Shown: positions 56,201 to 64,000 of the stretch, piece by piece
How positions within the stretch are numbered: position 1 is the stretch's first letter
How the letters are laid out: every line of letters starts with the position of its first letter
Assembly: GCA_958510825.1 (NCBI GenBank)
Contig: OY294047.1
Coordinates: forward strand, 44,623,365 to 44,687,364
Reading direction: 5' to 3'
Length of the DNA stretch: 64,000 bases
DNA from: Brachypterus glaber
Lineage: Eukaryota > Arthropoda > Insecta > Coleoptera > Kateretidae
Translations under genes and position numbers: made by a program
The notes under the pieces: model-generated
Database searches by the model: none
Told to the model about the DNA's origin: nothing
What the model saw: only the letters and a program-made list of their open reading frames with translations

Positions 56201-59200
56201 TATTAACAGTTTTTAATTTTCAATGTTCTCAGTCACTAGAAATTAATTCTCAGTCAAAAAAAGTTCAAATTTGATTTGAATCAGAAAGATAAAAGGTTAT
56301 ATTAGTTGTTAATGTTGTAAAAATGTTAATTATTGGATAATTAAATAGTAAAATACTAGGTAAAATAAAAAAATTATAGTTACCACTTTAAATATTATTA
56401 TTTTTAACTTGTAATACTAAGGAAATTTGACGTATCTTATAAATTCATGAACAAGATGAAGAAAAAAAGGTTTATTAGCGAATATTATATTATTTTGCGT
56501 ACCTTGATCTTCTTTTGTTATAAAAATACTTATTACGATAAATTATTTTAAATAATAAGAGATTGCACTGGATAAAGCAATTTAATTTTCAACGAAAGTC
56601 CCGATTGTTTTCCATAACTATTACTAAGGGCATTTGCCATAACATATCGTTACTAAGGCAAAATAAACATATATCGTTAATTATTAGTATTATACTAAGG
56701 TATTTTATCGTAACTTCTTACGTTACGATAAATACGGCAAATTGTCTTAGTAATTGACAACTTTAAAGAAGATACGGCAGCTTTAATAGAGTAATTTTAT
56801 TATGAAAAAATGAATTAAATAGTTTAATAATATGATAGAAATATTCATCGATTGTTATTACATCACCACGGAGCCATAACTCATTTTTGACAAAAAAAGT
56901 AAGTTACCACCTCTGTGTTTAGCACGGCAGAACGTGAGTGTATTTAAGAAGTTGAAGAATAATATTATTAATAACTAAGAACTTTAGATGAATGGTGTTA
57001 TGCAATAATATGTTAACACACATTTCTTTTAAACGTTGTGACTAAAATACTTAAAATATGCTTAATTGGTTCACTTGTTCATGTATCACAACATGTAAAA
57101 GGTTTTAAAAGATATTGGGTAAAATATTTAGCAACTTACTGTCATTTCACAATGTGGTTTAAAATAATATTGCAAAACACAATCTAAATATACCCACGAA
57201 ATGAAGGGATTTCTATCAAAGCAGTTCTTTTATTACTTATGTTTTATTTATGCCAGGGGCCTTAGGCCTTATGATCCTGGTAAGGATTAAATAAAATAAA
57301 ATATGTAGCTGCTGACTTCCTGAAATAGATTTAATCTAGCATAAAATAGCACAGTTCAAAGAATAATTATCTAAAAAAATACGTTGTAAATTTCAATGCT
57401 TTCCCTTAAATTATTAAAAATGGTCTGAATAAAAAATAAAATAGCTACAGAGCAAAAAAGCAAAATGTAGGAGAAACATGTTGGTTTGTATTTTATGTAC
57501 AAAGTCAGGACAAAAATTTTGTTGGCCGGTGTGTGTACAAAAGTAAGAGCTCAACAATGTTGAGTGCAAAAATAGCTCAGAAGAAAGAACGTCTAATTTA
57601 ACATGCATACGATTTACGTTTTTTAGTACAATTTCATGCAATTAAAAAATTTTCATTAATAGACCAGTCAAATAATACAAAAATATATATTTCACAATGA
57701 AAATCGTTTTTTTTAATAACTTAAAAAGGAAACACATCCTAGTATAATGTGACTGACCTAAAAAGCTGCCCTTCTAGTAAAAAGTATGGTCACTCTATTT
57801 GTAATATGATTGGTAAAACCAGTAAGTATTTAAGATATGACGTTTTTACTCAGAGGGCAGAAAAATAACGGTCATACCTTTCTATCTCACAAAATGGTGG
57901 TGTTAAAGTAGTTAAAAACGATTCATTCTTTTAAAATAAAAGTTATGGAATGGTACGACCGAACAGTTATCAATAATTTATTGAATATCTAAAATTAGTG
58001 CCCATCAGAAAAATGTTACAAATTATCTAAGGGGCGGTCCAATGGATAATGCAGCTATACCTCTAATACAGTTTAAACTTTGATTAATATTTAAAGAATT
58101 CGTCAACCCCAATAATTTGCCCCCAATTAAAAAAATGTAAAACGCGCGGATATTTAATAAGTTTTTGATACTACTAAAGAAAGGTTATATCGCACCCGAT
58201 ATGGAACAGTTTCATAACACAAAATTTTGAATAAGGTGTATAGTGTATTATTACTGCTTTTATTGAGATCTACACTGAAAAAAATTACGTTCTTGGCTCA
58301 AAGTCAACACCCTTGGCAGTTATTCTTTTAGCTTAAAAGATGTGTATCTTCAAACAAAAGTATTTATCTTGTCCCAAGAAAAGTGTCGCTTTGGAAATAT
58401 TTTTAAAATTCTCTTGGACCCGGCGCATTTGAGGCAAAAACCATTTATCTTGTTTTAAGATTGTTAAAAATTAAATAATTTTAAATACTTTGGCCCAAGA
58501 GTTTTTCTTTTGTGACAAGACCACTTGCATTTCACACAAGATCAAATAATTTTAAGTTAAAGAATCAGAAAGATCTTGGCAAGTGAATATTTTCATGTTA
58601 AGAGAAGGCGCTTTTGGACGTATTCAAGAGTGCGAAGCATTTGTCCTAATTTCATATGCCATTACCGCAAAGGATCCTTTTTTTCAGTGTACCGATCTAT
58701 ATAACTGGTATATTACATATAAGATTGTTAAAAATTAAATAATTTTAAATACTTTGGCCCAAGAGTTTTTCTTTTGTGACAAGACCACTTGCATTTCACA
58801 CAAGATCAAAGAATTTTAAGTTAAAGAATCAGAAAGATCTTGGCAAGTGAATATTTTCATGTTAAGAGAAGGCGCTTTTGGACGTATTCAAGAGTGCGAA
58901 GCATTTGGCCTAATTTCATATGCCATTACCGCAAAGGATCCTTTTTTTCAGTGTACCGATCTATATAACTGGTATATTACATATAACTAAGCTAGTTAGA
59001 TGTAATATGCCAGTTATACAGATCGGTAGATCTCAATAAGAGCATGCTAGCAGTAATAATACACTAAACACATTTTTCAAAATTTTGTGTTATGACACTG
59101 TTCCATAACGGGTGCGATATGTCATGCTAGGAAGCTTTGTTTAAAAATACAGTTAATTTTTAACTGAGGTTAACTTTTCATAAATAAATTTTATTAAATG

Positions 59201-61619
59201 GCGTAGCTGATAACTTTTGAATCCTGAATTAATGGATTTGACTGATTCTTTTTTTGTTTTGAAGCTTAAACATTCTCTACTTTTGTTTGTTTTAAGAATG
59301 ATTATTTTTTTTTTCGTATTAACAGCAACAAATAATGTACAACTTTGTTTTTTACCCCATCTTCTAGGACTTGCATGGTACGCCGCTGCAACTGTTTATC
59401 AAATTATTTCTTACTGCCGCAGTTTTAATGAATATTTTTTTTTTATTTTTTTACTTCTGGTTTAGGAGATATCAGGATTTCCCTGAAAGTTGCCATTTTT
59501 AAAACAAACAAAAGTAGAGAATGTTTAGGCTTCAAAACAAAAAAAAGAATCAGTCAAATCCATTAATTAGTTTTCGAAATATTTGAATTTAAAAAATGTC
59601 AATTTTTTAGGTGTCCGGAATTTAATGCGCGGCAGTGTAAATTATAGTCAAATATGACAATAATCAAATTTTATTATCGTAACTATAACATACTAGTATG
59701 AAGAATAGCATACTACACACATTTTATTACTTAACTACAACAAACAATAACGTCACACTAACTATTCGTAGTAACCACGTACCCTAGGTGGTTTGCTCAC
59801 ATAGTAAGTATTTCTATGCTTTTCTATTATATTTCTATACATATATTGAATATATACTTGTATAGCAGCAAGTGTTCTATGTAGTGTTGTATTTTTAAAC
59901 AAAGCTATAATGTTAATAACCAAATACTGCCTACAAAGATTCATTCCAGCAATTATACCAGGTGGGACAACATACTGCTACACCCCTATAACTTTTTTGT
60001 TTATTAACTTATCAAAATGAAACTTGGAGGATTTAAATAATTGACATTATAAAAAATATTCTGTCACTTCCGGTTTCACCGGCAATTATCTCAACTTTTG
60101 ATTTTTAAACGGAGCACCCTGTATATTTTTACATATTCTAATTCAAAATTGAATTCTGAGTACAACCATGTATAATTTGTCAACATTTGACAGAACATGT
60201 AATTTTTTAATTTAATTTTAATTTTAAATCTAGCTGGCTTTTTTGTCCATAAATTTTGATTGAAACACAATGATATGGGTATCAATATTTTATTAATCTT
60301 ATCAATCAACACGTTCGCTGTCGACGAAAATTGTATAAAATTTAGCAGTCGCGTTCAAAATTAATTTCCCGCTTTATTAGTAGTAGAGAAAAATGAATTT
60401 TATTTTATTTTGTAGAGGAATGTTTAAGCTTTAAAACGATAACTTTACTTATATTCAAGTCTACAATGAGCCCGCCAGACGGGCTCTCGTCATTGAATAT
60501 GAATAGGTGATAGACCTAGCAGGTGGGTTCTCGGCAGCAAACGTGAAAAAAATATGTGATTTAATGGTACTATGGTACCAGTACCTTCCCATTTAAAAAA
60601 AAAATGAGTTTCATTGAAAAAAATGATTTGCCTAGTTTTAAAGAGCTCCAAACTGGTTAATAAATAAAACGTTGTTTCATATTTTCCTAAGAAAATTACC
60701 AAGCCAAGAATATATTCTTTGAAACATGCAAAATTATTAATAATTTTGCATGTTTCAAAGCTAACTAGATTTAAAATTAAAATTTAATTAAAAAATGACA
60801 TGTTCAGTCAAAAATTGACAAATTATACATGGTTGTACTCAGAATTAAATTTTGAATCAAAATATGTAAACATATACAGGGTGTTGCATTTAAAAATCAT
60901 AAGTTGAGGTAATGGCGATTTCTCCCGTTAGATTAGACAGGGACAAAAGTTCTACCCAAAAAGGATAGAAGAAATACATACACTCCCACTTCGATCCAAC
61001 CATAGAAATTCTGTATTTGTTCTTTGTGGAACAAATACAATATTTACTTGGCCGGGCGAAAAGTGTAACTATATTATTTTTATTAAAGAAATTACTGGCG
61101 CCATCTAAATTTTAGTAGAATTATCTTATTCTACAGATTCACATTAGCTATGTTCGTTCGTGCCGCTCAGTGCTACACTTTCCGGCCAACCAAATAAATA
61201 CTGTATTTGTTGTATGAAAAACAAATACAGTATTTATTTGGTTGGCTGGAAAGTGTAGCACAAATGAGATAGAGATAGGGTAGACGTCTTTTGTTTCATA
61301 ATTCTAGTTGTAGAGAGCTCCATTTCCGGCGAAACCGGAATGCAGTTTATTAAATGAATTCAAAAAATTAATAAACAAAAAAGTTATAGGGGTGTACTAG
61401 TATCTTGTCCCAGCCGGTATTGGTACACAAGTGGTTAATCAGCGAGTCTAGTAAGCGAAGTAACAAAAATCCGGTGCACTACGTTAACAATTTTCCGGAG
61501 GAAAAGAAAAATTTCCGAAGGAAAAGCAAATTGTCCGGAGGAAAAGTTTAGAACTTGGAAAAGCCACCTACCTGTGAACTCGTCCTCCCATTCTAAACCC
61601 GGATTTAGATTGTACTCGT
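50088..61619 (-). CDS. sw: cytoplasmic dynein 1 intermediate chain, C-terminal 522 residues (5' partial)
   Basis: Seven exons (61619-61572, 53689-53516, 53040-52893, 52792-52420, 51893-51501, 50904-50638, 50252-50088) splice in matching phases. The product links cargo adaptors and light chains to the dynein heavy chain on microtubules. Seen: the acidic EWEDEFT / [11 protein letters not shown] linker (1-35), a basic-acidic helix [12 protein letters not shown], then the WD40 propeller (about 125-470) with [79 protein letters not shown] and [17 protein letters not shown], all family hallmarks. The end [18 protein letters not shown] is a Ser/Thr-rich extension. About 120 N-terminal residues (p150-Glued-binding coiled coil) lie beyond 64000. 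One oddity: [12 protein letters not shown], where relatives have a Tyr. Confidence 0.93.
50638..50904 (-). CDS. sw: sw exon, last WD40 blades
   Basis: Acceptor CTTTTCAG at 50905, donor GTAAGT from 50637; phase 0 at both ends, 89 codons. Encodes [20 protein letters not shown] through [14 protein letters not shown]. Confidence 0.95.
51003..51408 (+). mobile_element. family I MITE, copy 2, in a sw intron
   Basis: ATGGCGATTTCTCCCGTTAG to GAGAGCTCCAT fills about two thirds of the 596-nt intron between the 50904 and 51501 exons. Near-identical to the copy at 60913. Confidence 0.85.
51501..51893 (-). CDS. sw: sw exon, central WD40 blades
   Basis: Acceptor TTTCCAG at 51894, donor GTAAGC from 51500; 131 codons, phase 0. 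Encodes [19 protein letters not shown] through [12 protein letters not shown], including the [12 protein letters not shown] oddity (about 51685-51650). Confidence 0.95.
52003..52176. mobile_element. hairpin MITE in a sw intron
   Basis: AGGTCGCTTGCAAAACAACT + TTACACTACGATATTTCAAG is inverted at 52136-52176. Almost the whole 174 bp can pair. Confidence 0.8.
52420..52792 (-). CDS. sw: sw exon, first WD40 blades
   Basis: Acceptor TTTTAG at 52793, donor GTAAGT from 52419; one base completes a Leu codon with the previous exon, then 124 codons. Encodes [20 protein letters not shown] through TPLSASAHT. Confidence 0.95.
52893..53040 (-). CDS. sw: sw exon before the propeller
   Basis: Acceptor TTTTAAG at 53041, donor GTAAGT from 52892; the 100-nt intron after it is the shortest of the gene. 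Encodes [20 protein letters not shown] through GGLGEDGL. Confidence 0.92.
53516..53689 (-). CDS. sw: sw exon, acidic linker and LPHM segment
   Basis: Acceptor TTCACCACAG at 53690, donor GTAAGA from 53515. Encodes [20 protein letters not shown] through QIKQEVKE. The next intron downstream (53041-53515) has a GACAGACGGACGGAC tract at 53211. Confidence 0.9.
54236..54484. mobile_element. palindromic MITE in the 7.9-kb sw intron
   Basis: GATGTGATGTGATATCATCA / GTTATAACATCACATCACAT at the ends; inner CTCTATTCTTGACCATTCGC pairs with GCGAATGGTCAAGAATAGAG. Confidence 0.75.
54938..55354 (+). pseudogene. Penelope-like element remnant, GIY-YIG endonuclease domain
   Basis: An open frame of about 137 residues with no ATG, ending at TAA 55352-55354. 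[10 protein letters not shown]...FYIG gives the GIY and YIG motifs in order; [11 protein letters not shown] holds the expected Arg, [13 protein letters not shown] the mid-domain His/Asn region and [11 protein letters not shown] the metal-binding Glu, so the domain looks catalytically plausible. Penelope-like retroelements carry this domain C-terminal to their reverse transcriptase, of which nothing remains: the copy is 5'-truncated. It lies in the largest intron of sw, opposite to that gene. The frame itself is intact to its stop, suggesting a fairly recent insertion or slow decay. Family assignment is from motif order and could be another GIY-YIG protein. Confidence 0.75.
55355..56145. other. 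intronic AT-rich sequence after the Penelope remnant
   Basis: May include the element's 3' untranslated region; no repeat end could be defined. Confidence 0.4.
56146..56940. mobile_element. ~0.8-kb element, CACTCGCTGCCGTGCTAAGC ends
   Basis: CACTCGCTGCCGTGCTAAGC + ACAGAAGTGGTAACTT (56146) is inverted as AAGTTACCACCTCTGTG + TTTAGCACGGCAGAACGTGAGTG ending 56940. TTACTAAGG motifs repeat inside. No transposase. Confidence 0.72.
56941..58186. other. intronic spacer
   Basis: AT-rich; GGGGCCTTAGGCCTTATGATCC dyad near 57256. No element ends seen. Confidence 0.4.
58273..58689. mobile_element. mariner-like MITE, CACTGAAAAAAATTACG ends, TA duplication
   Basis: CACTGAAAAAAATTACG at 58273 and TTTTTTTCAGTG ending 58689, with TA at 58271-58272 and 58690-58691. 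A second right end, at 58953, was made by the 264-bp duplication. Confidence 0.78.
58457..58984 (+). repeat. 264-bp tandem duplication
   Basis: AAGATTGTTAAAAATTAAAT starts at 58457 and again at 58721. The units are nearly identical and include the MITE's right part plus adjacent foldback arm. Confidence 0.92.
59229..59639. mobile_element. family D foldback, copy 2
   Basis: Shares ATGGATTTGACTGATTC, CATTCTCTACTTTTGTTTG and CTTCTAGGACTTGCATGG with 5585-6215. The right end GGTGTCCGGAATTTAATGCG + CGGCAGTGT is present; the left end is missing. Confidence 0.75.
59956..61417. mobile_element. foldback with a family I MITE in its right arm
   Basis: CCAGGTGGGACAACATACTG...CCCCTATAACTTTTTTGTTT (59957) is inverted at 61370-61417. 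Inner arms with TATAATTTGTCAACATTTGA are at 60170 and 60815. The left arm's TAATTGCCGGTGAAACCGG (complement) is the unbroken form of the site that carries the MITE at 60913. Hairpin GAGCCCGCCAGACGGGCTC lies near 60468. Confidence 0.78.
60913..61323 (+). mobile_element. family I MITE, copy 3
   Basis: Same ends and internal palindromes as the copies at 19135 and 51003. It retains AAACAAATACAGTATTTATT, which is shortened in the 51003 copy. Confidence 0.85.
61572..61619 (-). CDS. sw: sw micro-exon (48 nt)
   Basis: Acceptor TTCCTCCACAAG at 61620 and donor GTAGGT from 61571. Encodes (D)[15 protein letters not shown], entered in phase 1 and left in phase 1, joining V-LTYDDGQG of the next exon 7.9 kb away. 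The phase agreement and acidic EWEDEF motif, expected at this place in the family, support it. Confidence 0.85.
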
Positions 61620-64000
61620 CTTGTGGAGGAAAGAAACATGTATCAGTAGGGATAGAATTATTAGCCAAGTCAAAAAAGAAAAAAATACGGCTTCGCCTTG
61701 CATTAAATCCAAGAATCTCAAATTTTTAATGTTTTTTTTCAATACCCTGTATAATATAAACGGCAGACTGTTTATTACGAAAAAAAAACTAACTTCGCGT
61801 CAAAATTAACACACTACTAAAATTTTAACACATTGTCACAAAAGTCGATTTTCTCGCGAACGGCTAATTTGATTTCGATAATTTTTTTTTAAATGACAGT
61901 TTATCTTTTAGTAATGACACCGTAATAGAATGTGTTATTCAAATTTCAATTTTATTCAGTAGTAATATCATAAGTGCATGTTGAATTATCGATAATTTTT
62001 TTACTGTATTAAAAAAATATTTTGCTTGGCAATTGTTTGAGTGCATTTTTCGTGTTACAAAATGCCGAGACCGCAGGTCGAGGAATTTTGACGAAAAAGC
62101 ACGAAAACAATTTCCTTAAGCAAAATGTCTTTTTATATACAGTAAAAAAATTATGTATAGTTCAACATGCACGAATGGTATTTTGAAATACTATTTCACA
62201 AACAAAATAAGGAAGTATATAATTTTACCATGTTTAATAAGTGTTAAAATTAGTTTTGAGTGGCCTGTTTTAAATACCAATATTCAATTAAATAAATTAA
62301 AATTTATAAATATCAGTGATTTAAAGCTTTTAAGATGGAAAGTGCATAAAATATAATATATTATCTGAAATTAATTATGGTTTATACCTAGGATGTTTTG
62401 GTAATAAAATAAGCATTTATATTGCTTATCAATAAAAATAAATTAACTAAAGGTAAGCTTTACAAATTAAAAACACATTTTGCAAAAATATAACATTCAT
62501 TAAGATGTCAGTAACTGTCAGTTTCTTGTTTCCATAGCAACCAAGTAATAATTGCATATGTGCAAAAACTATCAGATTCATTTTGATCTGATTGGTCAAG
62601 AAACTAAAAATGCAAGTTTTTAATTGTCCTATATATTGTTTGTGAAATAGTCATTATTATTTATTTCATTGTTTTACTCTGTCTGATAATCTTAAATATT
62701 TTTTCAAGTGTGTTGATATAAAAAAATTAAAAAACGCAAACTGAAATTAAATTCTCTTTCATTTTGGTTGCTTATTTTTTGCCTAGTACCCCGTCAGGAC
62801 CTATTAAGAAACTAATATTTTAAAATAGTAACAAAAGCGGAGGTCGCTTGATTTTGAAAACTTCGCAGCAGTTTAAAAATTTGACACTTTTGGATTTGGT
62901 ACAAAGTAAAACTACTTTTGACTCAACTGTCAGGAAGTTATAATTTTTAATTTTTTCAGGATTGTCTACATTTGGCTGCACTGATTCCGAATGCATTTTT
63001 TAAATGACAAAGACATCCCTAAACAAAGTTAAATGCAAAAAAGCTTCTTAAAATCTTTATACATATGTATAAAACTTTTTTTACTTTTTATTAAACCTTT
63101 TGTCGATAGTCTTTTTTAATTATTGGTCCTTACGGCCGGTTTTGGAACAATTATATTATTTATATTTTATATTTATTAAAAAGGCCATATATGCATAATA
63201 TTCCGTGAATTTTTTTTAATAAAATAGAAGGTTTAAAAAAGCACTAAAGTAAAAGGTTTAACAACCTTTAACTTTGTTAAGAGTCAGCTTAATCAACTTT
63301 TAGCTCGTGAAGCAAAAAACTACTTTTTTTCTACTTCAAATTTGAATTTTTAGGCTAAACAAAATTACAATATTACATTTGAATGGATCTAAGATACCCT
63401 GACGCGTCACGTCATGACGTGAAAAAAAAATTATTGACAAAATCTGGAAAAAATTAAACAGGGAGCCAAAAGTTGATAATTTTTAACTGTTCAATTTTGT
63501 AAGGCAATATGCGGGTACTTACAGAGTATTATTTTAAGCTGATATAATATGGCTTTAAACCACACACAGCCACAATGCATTTATCCTGATAGTCAATAAA
63601 GAAAGTCGTATCTTCAAAGTTTAAGGTTCAAATGTTTGAAATTTATTTGTTTATCTAGATTCTGGACTATTATTTTTTCACAAAACAGTAGTCATAGCTT
63701 TAAATTAACAGAAATGTGCCCAAAATCTATTTAAAAAATGCATTGTGACGGTAATCTATAAATATTTTAAATAAATGCATTATCTGTATTTTTTCTTCAG
63801 TTCTCGAAAATACCGAGAATGTAGAGATAAAAAATATTTATAAATCGATTTTTCACCATAACCCATTTTACATTAAACCATGCTATTAGTAATGATTAAA
63901 TTTAATTGAACATTTTAGTGTGAATAAACCATAATAAAACTTTTTATAACAACCCTATAGACCTATTGAAAATTATGGGTCTGCGCGGGTATAAATGGTG
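61620..64000. other. sw intron, no further exon seen
   Basis: AT-rich. I looked for the N-terminal coiled coil and KETLVYTKQTQT-type segment on - and did not find them, so those exons lie beyond the window. No element ends were resolved here. Confidence 0.5.

Larger units (their letters stand above)
58187..59120. mobile_element. foldback interrupted by a TA-flanked MITE and duplicated
   Basis: ATATCGCACCCGATATGGAA...GTATTATTACTGCTTTTATT faces its complement at 59030-59120. The left arm is broken at GAGATCTA by the MITE from 58273 and resumes at TACCGATC; the right arm (GATCGGTAGATCTC) keeps the empty site. Confidence 0.8.

Overview
The window is nuclear DNA of an insect or close arthropod relative. 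The evidence is spliced genes with GT-AG introns, an AT-rich background, a tRNA-headed SINE, a Penelope-type GIY-YIG remnant and very dense MITE and foldback DNA. No bacterial or viral gene organisation is visible. I cannot name the species. Sequence similarity claims rest on family knowledge, because no search could be run.

Three cellular genes are supported. (1) A complete, intronless SHQ1 homologue (box H/ACA RNP assembly) lies on the + strand at 125-1447. (2) On the - strand, five coding exons between 26896 and 6436 join in phase. They give the first ~290 residues of a protein with an N-terminal region, a winged-helix-like segment and the start of a nucleoside-phosphorylase-like fold. Its 3' exons are not in the window, so SHQ1 may lie inside one of its introns. 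A possible non-coding first exon with a promoter sits near 43943-44130. (3) On the - strand, seven exons between 61619 and 50088 encode the C-terminal 522 residues of the cytoplasmic dynein 1 intermediate chain (short wing, DYNC1I). Its N-terminal exons lie beyond 64000.

Nearly everything else is repetitive and mostly non-autonomous. Layout: 1.4-6.4 kb, microsatellite and foldback elements downstream of SHQ1; 6.4-26.9 kb, gene 2, whose introns hold a SINE, a 175-bp satellite array inside a MITE, a 2.6-kb terminal-inverted-repeat element and nested MITEs; 27-44 kb, an upstream intron or intergenic zone with hairpin MITEs, a triplicated ~440-bp unit and minisatellites; 44-50 kb, more MITEs and the dynein 3' flank; 50-64 kb, the dynein gene, whose 7.9-kb intron carries the Penelope remnant and three large foldbacks.

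Several insertions can be read precisely. Two hAT-like families show perfect 8-bp target duplications (GAATCGGG, AAAAAACC; CCACTTCC), and a third hAT-like MITE has ATACTAGA. The GTATTACGTAACG family repeatedly duplicates TTA. The second arm of a foldback, or a neighbouring tandem copy, several times preserves the empty site. The genes have no evident shared pathway: one serves snoRNP/telomerase RNP assembly, one is uncharacterised and one is a motor subunit. I found no CRISPR array, operon, rRNA gene or intact tRNA gene, and no intact transposase or reverse transcriptase. No clearly new biological system is visible. The most distinctive signals are the satellite-bearing hAT-like element, the SINE-in-MITE nest and the uncharacterised winged-helix/phosphorylase-like gene.
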